A stretch of 64,000 nt of DNA from Ctenosaura bakeri (Eukaryota; Chordata; Lepidosauria; Squamata; Iguanidae), in assembly GCA_948474755.1 (NCBI GenBank), contig CAOLHI010002134.1, forward strand, positions 1 through 64,000, in the 5' to 3' direction. The position numbers were made by a program, and so were the translations under genes. Shown here in pieces: positions 23,829-34,544 of this stretch. Position 1 is the first letter of the stretch. Each line of letters begins with the position of its first letter. The notes beneath the pieces are model-generated. The model was not told the DNA's origin and made no database searches. It worked only from the letters and a program-made list of their open reading frames with translations.

Positions 23829-24677
23829 TGTTACCCTGTTCTCTGGGGGTCCCAGGAGGGGCGCCCAAATAACCAAATACAAACACAAGCTGGGGAAATT
23901 AACTGGAGCACTCTCTTAAGCTAGCGAGAGGCAGGGTAACTTAGCAGGGATCTTGTAACCCAATGTCTACAGGGTCAAGTCAGTTAAGCAGTCAGACAGG
24001 TTTTTAAAATAGTAAAAATTGATATCTTTATTAAAGGACAAACAACAGAAAGACACCACAAACACACAGCTAACTAGGAATTAGAAATGAGAGTTTTTTG
24101 GGGAAATGGGTGATACAACACCTTTTCTCGTAGTCCTGGAGATGTCGAAGATTGCAGGGAAGAAAGCTCAGTGTGGTTCGCTGAGGGGAGCTAGCTGGAC
24201 AGCAAGGTGGTCTGGAACTCGGAAGCGATTTGAGGTGGTCTCGGAATCGGGGGCTTTTTATCGGGTGAATTGTGCCTACAGGCCATGCCATACTCGGCGA
24301 GAACAATGCGAGTTTGGAGCAGGACAAAACTTTCGGAAAGGTCAAGTTTAACATGATCGGCTTAGCACAGATTTAACAATAGTATAGCCAGTATGCAAAT
24401 AGCTTGGCATTGTCAGACTATCGGCTTGAGGCCGGGCGTCTTTGTTTAGAGTTGCGCTTAAGCAATGGGTGTCTGCATGAGAGGTCTGTGAAGTGATGGA
24501 GTGGCTTTGTTTTGCCTGCCTAGGTGGAGAATGGAATGTCCAGCACTTACTGGCCGTGCCTGTGTACCTGCTTGTCCGGAGGCCTTGCAAACATGTGGAG
24601 CGGGGTGGCGGAGGAAGGCCAAATGATTTTGATACCAAAAAAGTGCTATCACCGGGTAGGCCTGAACCGTAGTAACA
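23829..24677 (-). mobile_element. Solo LTR, TGTTAC family, minus strand
   Basis: On the minus strand it runs TGTTACTACGG...CAGGGTAACA, 849 bp, the same length as the 3' LTR at 22005. It is flanked by CCCC on both sides (23825-23828 and 24678-24681), a 4-bp target duplication. A TTTTTTAT/TATA-type box (about 24255-24262) and an antisense polyadenylation signal (TTTATT, about 24030) match the family layout. No internal region remains, so it arose by LTR-LTR recombination. Confidence 0.85.
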
Positions 24678-24748
24678 CCCCTAGCTCATCAGCAAATCAG
24701 TTAGAGCTAACAGCTGCCAGCTCCTCCCCCTAGCCAGTCAGTTAGACC

Positions 24749-24800
24749 AGATTTGCGCCCCTATGCACCCACCCACGGTGGATTTGCGCCCCTTTGCTTT
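24749..24800 (+). repeat. Isolated copy of the 29-bp minisatellite
   Basis: GATTTGCGCCCCTATGCACC and CACCCACGGTGGATTTGCGC form about one and a half units of the same repeat that makes up the large array at 30275-31790, 5.5 kb further on. Confidence 0.65.
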
Positions 24801-25327
24801 TTAAATGGAGTGATATTACAGTGGAATAATTGGAATATAAGGTTGTCTGATATGTGTTTTTATTTTCTCATTTTTTTTTTATTTCTTCTTGTTGTTTGGC
24901 TACTATTTTTTATTTTACTTTATTTTTTAATTTAATAATTTAATTTCTTTTACGTGATGACATTAAGTTAGAACTATGGTAAATTGCATTAATAGATTAG
25001 ACGTTTGAGACTTATGCGATGAAATTTGTAACATTGAGATAAAATAGAACTCTAACTAAGAATAGAGAGGAAGTTTGTTTACCTTTATGTCGATGTTGTC
25101 AGTTTGTTCACATTCACATTGATACGTGAACCCACACATTATGTAATACTATGTATACCTTTCCTTCTTATTTTTTTACCCATAACTGGATACTTACTTC
25201 TTTCTGTTTTGTCTAACTCTTTTCTTTCTCTTTATTTGTATATAGATATACGATGACATATGTTTTGGTACGTCTTGCCATGTTTTTTGTTGTAGCTAAA
25301 TAAAATGATCTCCTTTACAAAAAAAAA
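24801..25327 (+). mobile_element. L1 3' UTR fragment
   Basis: A short C-terminal L1-like peptide (WNNWNIRLSDMCFYF, about 24825-24870) is followed by about 440 bases of T-rich 3' UTR, an AATAAA (about 25301) and an A run at 25318-25327. There is no RT part. Confidence 0.5.
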
Positions 25328-28300
25328 GAGGCAGAGAGAGAAAAAGACTCCCCTATGATCTGGTAAAGGTTTACAGTGAAACTGTCAAGAGGGTACTGCC
25401 AACCATCTCTCTTCTTCTGCTCTCCTCTGAGAGACTGAACCTGACAGAGAGAAAAACCAGTGTTACTGTAGTTTCTAGTCCGAACTCGTCATATATTAGG
25501 TATCTTTTGATATCAACAATTTGACCTTCTTTACCCATTCCACTCCATGTGCTTGCGAGACCCCTGGACAAGCTTGCATACAGGCACGGCCGAAAATAGC
25601 TGAACTATTCAAAACCAATTCAGACAGGCCAGTAATAGCTGGACCACAGCTTTAGGAGACTTCCAGGCAAGTACTCTTTAAGATCACATTATGTATGCAC
25701 ACTGTTTACAAAAGACTCCCTGCCCCGAGCAGGCAGCTTGACGAGCTGAATACTCAACTGTCAAGTACTCTGCATTTGCACACTGTCTACTCTATTGACA
25801 ACTGTGTCATAACTCAATCATATAAAATACTGACATTTCGGAGGCTTTGTCTCCAGCCCGAAACCCATTGTATTCCCCGGGAATGGACTAGCCTACGGGC
25901 ACATTTTCCCCTATAAGACACCCTGATTTTGAGCGTCTCTTCAGATCACTCCTGGCTTCCATCCTGCCTTGCTGTCACTTCATTTGGCAAGCCTTCCTCT
26001 CAGCTCCACATGCTGAGAATCTCTACTTCTATGGACTTTTCTACAGACTACCCGGGCTTCAGGACAGGTGTAGTATTTCCCATGCAAAACCTCCTCTTAA
26101 AACCCTCTATCCAACTCCTACCTTTCTTTCAATAGGTCTGTGTGAGTGTGTTGCATACACGTGTTTGACTGTGTTTTTCATCAAAAATAAAGAAAACAAT
26201 TATTTACTTCTGTTTGCTCATTGACTCGGCCTGACCCCATAGACATTGGTTCAAGATCTCACTAGGTTGCCCTGCCTCTTGTATTGCTAGCTTGTGCTCT
26301 GCTAATTCCCATTCCCCATTGTGAGCACATTGAGGTGCCCCTCCCGGTACCCCAGAAATCAGGGTAACACCAGATATATCGAGCTAGTGGCCTCCCTCCA
26401 CCACCACTGACATCAGTGAGAGAGGCACAACCTCCCCCCCCATTAACCAAGTGCTCCAGGAGCCCTCTCAGAGACTGAACCTGAAAGACAGAGAGGGCTG
26501 TCATATACATCTACTAGAAGCTAATCCACCCCCTAGCAATTCAAGAAATGAGCAGATGCCCCACCCACCTGGCTCAGGGAGAGCACCTGGCCAGAGACAA
26601 AGATTCCTCTATCATCTTGTAAAGACTTACAGCCAAACCATCAAGGGGGTATGACAAAGCATGGCTCTCCTTGTCTCCTCTGAGAGATTGAACCTTAAAG
26701 AGAAATCAGTTCTGTTAAGCTAGAGATTGCTTCCCCCACCTGCAAGGAAATCAGCGACAGAGTCTCTATCCCTACCCCCATTGACCAAGTGCTCTAGGAG
26801 ACCTCATGTCCAAGAAGAAGAACTCACAAAGAAAACTTCTCTGTCTTATGCTCAAAGATGGCCTCCTAACACATTTCACCTTTGCTCTCCCATCAGAGAC
26901 AGAGTCTGAAAGACAGGGAGAACAATTCTATACATCTTGCAATTATTACCTCCACCACCAAGCAATTCAAAACCTGAACAGATGCCCCACCCACTATTTC
27001 GAGTGCCTAGAAATAGTACCTGGCCAAAGGCAAGGACTCCCCTATGATTTTGTAAAGACTCATATCTACACCATCACGGGTACCTGTTATGCGTGGCTCT
27101 CCTCTGAGAGACTGAACCTGAAAGATAGAAAAAAGCAGTTGCTAAGCTAGTGGCTGCTTCCTCCACCCACAAAGAAAAAAATGACAGCAACACAAGCCTC
27201 ACCCCATTCACAAAGTGCTCGAGGAGACCTCACTTCCAGGAAAAGGAGCAGCCACAGAAAACTTTTCTTGCACTCTGAGATGTCCTCCAAACACATCTCA
27301 CCTTTGCTCTCCCATCAGAGACAGAGCCTGAAAGACAGAGAAAGCATTTATATTCATTTACAAGTTGCTAGCTTCACTCCCTAGCAATTCAAGGACTCAG
27401 CAGATGCCCTACTCACTGACATCAAATCCTCAGGGAGAGCACCTAGCCCAAGACAACAAATCCTTAATGATTTTGTAAAGACATACAGCCAAACGATGAA
27501 GGAGGTACTTCTTTCCTTTGAGAGACTGAACCTGAAAGAGAGAAAAAGAGTTGATATGAAGCTAGTGGTTTCTTCCTCCATACACAGGGAAAGCAGTGAT
27601 AAAAGGCAGCAGTCCCATCCCCACTGATCAAGTGCTCCAGAAGACCTCATCTTCAGGACGATGAACAACCACAGAAAACTTCTCTGTTTTAACTTATAAG
27701 ATATCCTCCAAACACACCTCACCTTTTAGCCAGAAAGACAGAGAGAGCAGTTAGATATATTTAGAAGTTGCTACCTCCAACCCCCAAGCAATTCAAGGAC
27801 CGAGCAGAGGCCCCACCCACTTACATCAGTTGCTCAAGGTGAGCACCCAGCCAGAGGAAAAGACTCCCCTAAGATTTGGAAAAGGTTTATAGCCAAACCT
27901 TAAGGGGGTTGCTGCCAAGCATGGCTCTTCTTCTGCTCTCCTCTGAGAAACTGAACCTGAAATAGAGAAAAAAACAGTTCTATTAAGCTAGTGGCTGCTT
28001 CCTCCACCCAGAAATAAACCAGTGGCAGAGACACAAGCCCCACCACCGTTAGCCAAGCACTCCCAGAAATGTCATGTTTAGGAACAGGAAAATACACAGA
28101 AAACTTCTCTGTCTTATGCTCAGAGATGTCCTCTCAAAACATCTCACATTTGCCATCTTGTCAGAGACAAAGCCTGCAAGACAGAGAGAGCAATAATATA
28201 CATCTCATAGGTGCTAGCTCCACCCCCTAGCATTTCAAGGAGTGAGCAAATGCTCCACGCACTTGGGTCAAGTGCTCATGGAGAGCACCTGGTCAGAGAG

Positions 28301-29160
28301 AAACACTCGCCTATGATCTTGGAAAGAGTTACAGCGAAAGGCATCCTCCAAACACACCTCACCTTTCCTCTCCCATCAGAGACTGAGGCTGAGAGATAGA
28401 GAAAGAAAGAGCACTTATATACATCTAGGAGTTGCTAGCTCCACCACGTAGGAATTCAAGGTCTGGGCAGATGCCACACCCACTTACATCAATTGCACAA
28501 AGTTAGCACCTGGCCAGAGACAAAGACTCCCCTATAATCTTTCCAGCACTTACAGCCACACCGTCAAAGGGATACTGCCAAGCATGGCTATTGTTCTGCC
28601 CTCCTCTGAAAGATTGAATCTTAGAGGAAAAAGCAGCTGTATTTAGCAAGTGGCTCCTTCTTCAACGCACATGGAAATCAGAGACAGAGGCACAAGCCCC
28701 ACCCTCATTGACCAATTGCTTTAGGAGACCTTGTGTCCAGAAGAGGAGACGCCACAGAAAACTTCTGTCTTACACTTCAAGATGTCTTCCAAACACTCCT
28801 CACCTTTGCTCTCCCATCAGAGACTGAGCCTGAAAGGCAGAGAAAGCAGTTATGTACATTTAGGAGTTGCTAGCTCCACCCCCAAGCAATTGAAGGTCTG
28901 AGCAGATGCCCCACCCACTTACATCATGCTCAAGGCAAACACCTGGCCAGAGACAAAGACTCCCCTATTATCTTGTCAGGACTTGCAGCAAAACGGTGAA
29001 GGAGGTACTACCAAGCATGGCTCTCCTGTTCCCCTCTGAGAGACTGAACCTGGAAAAGAGAAAAAGCAGTCATGTTAAGCTAGTGCCTGCTTCTTCCACC
29101 CATAAGGAAAACAGTCAGAAGCACAAGCCCCACCTCTATTGACCAAGTGCTCCAGAATTT
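25328..29160 (+). repeat. Dimeric satellite, ~425-bp unit
   Basis: The marker GACTCCCCTATGATCTTGTAAAG and variants recur at about 25350, 26607, 27036, 27456, 27862, 28302, 28527 and 28960, mostly 406-440 bases apart (one step of 225 is a half-unit loss). Each unit has two diverged halves of about 210 bases. One holds CTCTGAGAGACTGAACCTGA, the other CATCAGAGACAGAGCCTGAA. Both halves are followed by similar CCCCACCC...AAGTGCTC sequence. The array is interrupted by a solo LTR at 25461-26369. No open frame persists, so it is non-coding tandem DNA. Confidence 0.85.
25461..26369 (+). mobile_element. Solo LTR inserted in the satellite
   Basis: 909 bp from TGTTACTGTAG to CAGGGTAACA. It is flanked by CCAG at 25457-25460 and 26370-26373, a perfect 4-bp target duplication. 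On both sides the satellite unit continues (AGAGAGAAAAA before, GAGCTAGTGGC after). It has CTATAAGACACC near 25911 as promoter and AATAAAG near 26187. It is a diverged relative of the LTRs at 15251 and 22005. Confidence 0.9.
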
Positions 29161-29549
29161 GATACACTTCTGGAGGGTTTGTTTTTCATATAGTAAAAAG
29201 AATTCTAAAATGTTGGCCAGATCTGCACGTGGAAGAGCAAGATTTGTAAAGGATTGAAAAATAGAAGCTAAATGATAGGAAACAATCAAATACTTAGGAA
29301 TAAATATCCAAAAAATCTAAAAAGATTAGAGGAAAGAGCTTATAATAAATTAAGAGAAGAACTGAAACAGAAATTAGAGGAATATAAAAATATTAAGTTA
29401 CCATGGTTTGGAAGAATTGCATTAGTAAAAATGAAAACATTACCTGAGATTAATTTTTTGGGATGCTACCAATAAAAATATCAGAAATAGAATTGAAAAA
29501 TTGACAATTAGTAGTGAATAATTTTTGTAATGCGAATAAGAAAGTGAGG
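29161..29549 (+). mobile_element. L1 ORF2 fragment, plus strand
   Basis: Translation gives L1 RT connection sequence ('KLPWFGRIALVKMKTLPEIN', about 29396-29455), preceded by a degenerate KYLGI motif and followed by a decayed continuation. It ends where an LTR-like piece begins. Its second half is repeated in inverted orientation at 30079-30266. Confidence 0.75.
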
Positions 29550-29551
29550 AT

Positions 29552-29722
29552 TGTTACCCTAATTTTCTGGGAGTCCTGGGGGTCCCGATTGCCAAATTTG
29601 TTAATTTGAATTCCGGGAGGTCCCGGTCACCGAATCAATGATTTTAAGTTCAGGACTGTCCCGGTCATCAGACATGTTGCCCAAGTTTCTGGGGGTCCCG
29701 GTCACCAGATCTGTTTATTTTT
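29552..29722 (-). mobile_element. LTR end fragment, minus strand
   Basis: It starts TGTTACCCTAATTTTCTGGG, the reverse complement of the GGTACCCCAG...GGGTAACA end of the 25461-26369 LTR. It continues as a short tandem repeat of GGGTCCCGGTCACC-type words (four copies, about 45 bases apart). It lies between two L1 pieces. Confidence 0.5.
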
Positions 29723-29734
29723 CATTGAAAAATA

Positions 29735-30012
29735 AACCTATTCAGAACTTTGAAAGGGAATGGAAAAGAGTTCTGGAATGGATAAAAATTTAAACGTATA
29801 CGAAAGCAAAGAAAGAGACAATGTAATTGTTTCCTCATCTGTAAAATGTAATTGTTATTCCTTTTTCTTTTGGCAAATGGAAACAAAGAAGACTGAACTG
29901 GAGTAAAATAATATGGAAGCGGGGGGGTGTGATATATCCGATAATGGGGTATATCCACTCTGTTTTTTATGCAACGAACCTTTTAATAAAAATATATATT
30001 TTTTAAAAAATA
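29735..30012 (+). mobile_element. L1 3' end
   Basis: A short C-terminal L1 peptide (NKPIQNFEREWKRVLEWIKI, about 29731-29791) is followed by 3' UTR and an A/T-rich tail (CTTTTAATAAAAATATATAT, then TTTTTTAAAAAA) at 29980-30012. It directly abuts an inverted L1 piece. Confidence 0.6.
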
Positions 30013-30015
30013 ACC

Positions 30016-30266
30016 TTTTAAATTTGGGGGGGCCATCCACCTTCTTTTTGGGGTTTGTACCAAAATTTCTTATTTTGAAAATTTCTAATTCCCATTACAA
30101 AAATTATTCACTACTAATTGCCAATTTTTCAATTCTATTTCTGATATTTTTATTGGTAGCATCCTAAATAAAAAATTAGTCTCAGATAATGTTTTCATTT
30201 TTACTAATGCAATTCTTCCAAACCACGATAACTTAACATTTTTATATTCCTTTTATTTCCTCTAAT
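30016..30266 (-). mobile_element. Inverted L1 ORF2 fragment
   Basis: On the minus strand this is L1 ORF2 from the RGLEEL-like connection segment to a decayed KKKGG...LP motif. Bases 30079-30266 are a near-perfect inverted copy of 29371-29543. The minisatellite starts directly after it. Confidence 0.7.
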
Positions 30267-30274
30267 TTCTCTTT

Positions 30275-33200
30275 TGCACACACACCCCCCCCGCAGTGGT
30301 TTCCCTCCTTTGCGCTCACCTGCGATACTTTTCCTCCTTTGCGCCCATGCACAGGTTGTGGTGTTTTTTGGCTCCTTTGCGCCCACCTGTGGAGGTTTCA
30401 GTCTTTTCCACCTGCCTATAATGGTTTCACCCCTTTCACCCAAGTGCAGCAGTTTCGCTCCTTTGTGTCCACACATGGTGGTTTCGCTAATTTGTGCCCT
30501 CCTGGGGTGGTTTTGCTCCTTTTCCCTCTCCCCGCGGTGGTATCCTCCTTTGCGCCCACCCGCAGTGGTTTCGCTCCTTTCCGCCCACCCGCAGGTGGTG
30601 GGTTTTTTCGCTCCTTTGCACCCACTTGTGGCGGTTTCGTTCCTTTGCACCCACCCACGGGTGGTGGGTTTTTTTTCTCCTTTCTGCCCACCCTGGTGGT
30701 TTTGCTCCTTTGTGCCCTCCCATGGTGGTTTCCCTCCTTTGCGTCCACCCATAGTGGATTTGTTTTTTTACACCCACCCGTGGTGGTTTCGCTCTTTTGC
30801 ACCCACTCATGCTCTTTTCGCTCCTTTGCGCAGACCCACAGTGGTTTTGCTCCTTTGCACCCACCCTCGGTGGTTTTGCTTCTTTGCGCCCACCCGTGAT
30901 GCTTTCCCTCCTTTCCCCCACCCACGGGTAGTGGGTGTTTTTGGCTCCTTTGCACCCACCAGTGGTGGTTTCAGTCTTTTGCACCTGCCTGTAGTGGTTT
31001 CGCCCCTTTCTCCCACGCGTGGCAGTTCCGCTCCTTTGTGTCCACCTGCGGATGTTTGTTTTTTTTCACTCCTTTGCACCCACACGTGGTGGTTTCACTA
31101 CTTTGCGCCCACCTGCAGGTGCTGGCTTGTTCTTGCTCCTTTGCACCCATCTGTGGTGGTTTCCCTCCTTTCCACCCTCCCACCACTGGTGGGTATTTTT
31201 GGCTCCTTTGCGCCCACCCACGGTGGTTTCACTCCTTTGTGCCCACTCACGCTGGTTTCACTCCTTTGTGCCCACCCACAGTAGTTTCGCTCCTTTGCAT
31301 CCACACGCTGGTGGTGTTTTTTTGGCTCCTTTGCTCCCTCTCACAGTTGTTTCGCTGCTTTGCACACACTCACGATGGTTTCGCTTCTTTGCCCTCACCC
31401 GCAGTGGTTTTGCTCCTTTGCTCCACGCACGTTGGTTTCCCTCCTTCACACCCACCGAGGGTGGTGGTTTTTTTCACTCCTTTGCATGCAGACAGGGGGT
31501 TCACTGCTTTTTGCCCACCTGCTGTGGATTTGCTCCTTCGCACCCACCGAGGGTGCTGACTTTTTTTGCTCATTTTCGCCCACCCTTGGGTGTTGGGGTT
31601 TTTTCGCTCCTTTATGCCCAACCACACATGGTGGATTTTTTTTGCTCCATTGCATCCACCTGCAATGTTTTCGCTCCTTTGTGCTCACCCACGGGTGGTG
31701 GGTTTTTTTCGCTCCTTTGCTACTACCCCCAGTGCTTTTGCTCCTTTGCGCCCACCCGCTGGTGGCGGGATTCTTTTGGCCCCATTGTGCCTACCCACGA
31801 GTGTTGGTTTTTGGGGGAACCGTCATGCCCACCTACAGGCATTGGGGTTTTTGGGCCCCATCGTGCCCACCCGGGGTGTTGGGGTTTTTTGGACCAGTCG
31901 TGCCCACCCATGGGTGTTATGTTTTTTGACCCCCATCGCTCCTACCCGTGGGTCTTGCATTTTTTTGGCCCCTTTGCACCAAACCGTGGGTTCATTTTTT
32001 CCCCGTCACGCCCCCATGGGTGGCGGGGGGGGGGCCGTTTCACACCCCCCCACGAGTTTTTTTTTTCGGCCCCATCATGCCCACCCACATTTGGCGGGTT
32101 TTTTTGGTCCCTGTACCAAGGGGGCCCAAAAAAACCCGAACACCCATGAGTGGGCGCGACTATCCAAAAAAACCCCAACACCCTGAGTGGGCACAATGGG
32201 GCCCCAAAAAAAACCCAAAAAAGCTGCTGGGGGAGATGGGCCAAAAAAAACCCACGCCCTTGGGGGGATCAAAGGGCCAAAAAAAACCCCGCCACCCGCG
32301 GATGGGCGCAACGGGGCCCAAAAAACCACAACCCCGGGTAGCGACGGGCCCAAAAAATACCAACACCCGCATGTGGGCGCAATGGGGAAAAAACCCCCCC
32401 CGGGTGGGTGCGAAGGGGCCAAAAAAATCCGCCACATGCAGGAGATCGCAGGGCCCAAAAAAACACCACAACCTTGGGAGGGCTCAAGGGGGCCAAAAAA
32501 ACCCAACACAAGCAGGTGAGCACGACGGTCCCAAAAAAACCCTGCCAGATAGGGGTGGGCACGAAAGGGCCATAAAACCCCGCCACTCGTGGGTGGGCGC
32601 AATGGGGCCATAAAAACCTAACATCCGCGAGTGTGTGCAACGGGGCCAAAAAACCCCCACCCACCAGTGGGCATGACGGGACCCAACAAAACCTGAAACA
32701 TGGAGTGGGTGCGACAGGGCCAAAAACCCCTGCCACCAACGGGTAGGTGTGAGGACAAAAAACACCTGCCACCCATGGTGGGCACAATGAGGCCAAAAAA
32801 CCCTGCAAACCACAGGTTGGTGCGACAGGACAAAAAAATGCAATATCCGTGGGTACGCGATGGGGCCAAAAAAACCCCACACCCACAGGTGGGTGTGACG
32901 GACCCAAAAAAACCCTGCCACCCACGGGTAATGCGACGGGACCCAAAAAACCCCAACACCTGGGGGGGGTGAGACAGGGCCCAAAAACACTGCCACTAAC
33001 GTGTGGGTGCGAGGGGGCCCAAAAAAACTGAAAAACCATGGTTGACACAACGGGGCCCCAAAAAGTCCCCACTGCCCTGTGGTGGGTGCAAGGGGCCAAA
33101 AAAACCCGTCGCCTGTGGGTGGGTGGCCGCGACAGGCCCCAAAAACCCAACACCCACGGGTGGGTGCAACGGGGCCAAAAAAACCAGTACCCGTGGGTGG

Positions 33201-33359
33201 GCTGACGGGGAAAAAAAAAACCCAACACCCACGGATGGGAGCGACAGGCCCCAAAATACCCCACCACCTGCAGTGGGTGCGTGGGGGAAAAAAAAACCCT
33301 AGTGTGGGTGCAACGGGGCCCCAAAAAACCCAAAAACCCCACCACCCGCAGGTGGGCAT
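30275..33359. repeat. 29-38 bp minisatellite array with orientation switch
   Basis: 30275-31780 consists of about 29-base units (CGCCCACCCGCAGTGGTTTC plus GCTCCTTT), mixed with 36-38 base variants that carry GGTGGTGGGTTTTTT. From about 31780 the unit changes to a 38-base form with GGGGTTTTTTGGCCCCATCG. At 32113-32116 (GTAC) the array flips: 32118-33359 is the reverse complement of the second form. Neither unit contains a stop codon in several frames, which yields overlapping open frames of up to 390 codons on both strands. They have no start, domain or codon bias and I do not call them genes. Confidence 0.9.
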
Positions 33360-33365
33360 TTTTCC

Positions 33366-33933
33366 CTGATTTCTGAGGGTCCCGTAAGGGACTCCAAAGT
33401 GCGGTCTCAAAATATGGTGGGGAAATTGCTAGAGCACAAGTTAGCAAAGCGAGAGGCAGGGCAACGCAGGGGAATTTTTAAACCCAACTACGGAGTAGGC
33501 CAAGCCAAGAAGCACACCGGAGTTAAAGAATAATTGTGATTTTATTAAATACAGGCAAATAGTGTATGCAACACACTCACACAAATAACTATGGAAAATA
33601 AAGGTGGTAGTGGTATAGAGGGTTTTTAGAGGAATTTTTAATTGGGTGATACTACACCTGTGAAGTCCGGGTGAATGCGAGTTGTAAAGGGGAAAAAAAT
33701 GAATTAAAACTGCCAATAAACGACAAAAGGCTATGGGCAGAGCATCCAAAGAAGCTCTCAAAACCAGGGTTTTTTATAGGGAAAATATGACAGTAGGCTA
33801 GTCTGTACTTTGGGGGAAACAATGAGTTTTGGGTGCAAGACAATGTATCTGAAAGGTCAGAATTTAGCGTGATTGAGTTAGTTCAGAATCAACAACGGAA
33901 TGGCCGGTATGCTTGACAGTTAAGTACTTGACA
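33366..33933 (-). mobile_element. Truncated LTR, TGTTAC family
   Basis: Reverse-complement sequence matches the 25461-26369 LTR from its 3' end (CCCTGATTTCTGAGGGTCCC; the terminal TGTTA is gone) through GAGAGGCAGGGCAAC. It continues past the promoter (TTTTTTATAGGG, about 33768) to the ACTCAACTGTCAAGTACT region. It is cut at both ends, by the minisatellite on the left and the DIRS terminus on the right. Confidence 0.75.
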
Positions 33934-34120
33934 GTTCTTGTTTGTGGTCTCTGTGCCTCACACACTAGGAGCTTTCACGCACGCTCAGTAACGTTCGGAA
34001 GATTCCAGAGCTCTGCAGGTCGGCGGGAAACCCCCTCCCCATGCCCTCACTGAGCATGCTCAGCCTGCCGAGCAACAGTCTCTCCTCAGTTCTTTTTCGT
34101 CCCCCTTTACAAACGAAGGT
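33934..34120 (+). repeat. DIRS element 1 left terminal repeat
   Basis: Aligns with the termini at 47817-48010 and 54745-54904: shared words GGTCTCTGTGCCTCA, ATTCCAGAGCT, GAGCATGCTC-like and GCCGAGCAAC. The matching right-hand copy of this element is not in the window. Confidence 0.8.
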
Positions 34121-34544
34121 TCTTAGCTTTGCAGCTGCCTATAAGGCTTTTGGTTCGTGTTTTTTTATTTTCTCTTCAAACCCCCCCCCTTTTTTTTCAA
34201 ATCTTGTGTCCTTGTGGTCGCAAGGTGGTTTCCCCCTCCTTTTTCCTGGGAAACACCTGAAAGGAATTGGACTCTGTTGTTTGTGGTTTCACCAAAAAGA
34301 GGCTGTGAAAAAAAAAAAAAAAAAACCTAATGTCCCAACCCCCAAATGTCTTCTCAGCGTGCCTGGCGACCATGCCCTGATCGGGCACCCATTCTTCAGG
34401 GAGGCTACACTGGACTCGCAGATGGCCTAATCCTCCAGGCCACTCCCTCCCGCCCAGTGAAAAAGGTCCCTCAGAGCACCCGAAAGGAGATAGAGAAGAA
34501 AAAAAACATACCTTACATGCGGCTGAGAAGATGGACCCCCCAGA

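Noticed and set aside
30274..33447. Long overlapping open frames (up to 392 codons) on both strands
   Set aside because: They are produced by 29- and 38-base repeats with no stop codon in any phase; no domain, start context or codon bias supports a protein.
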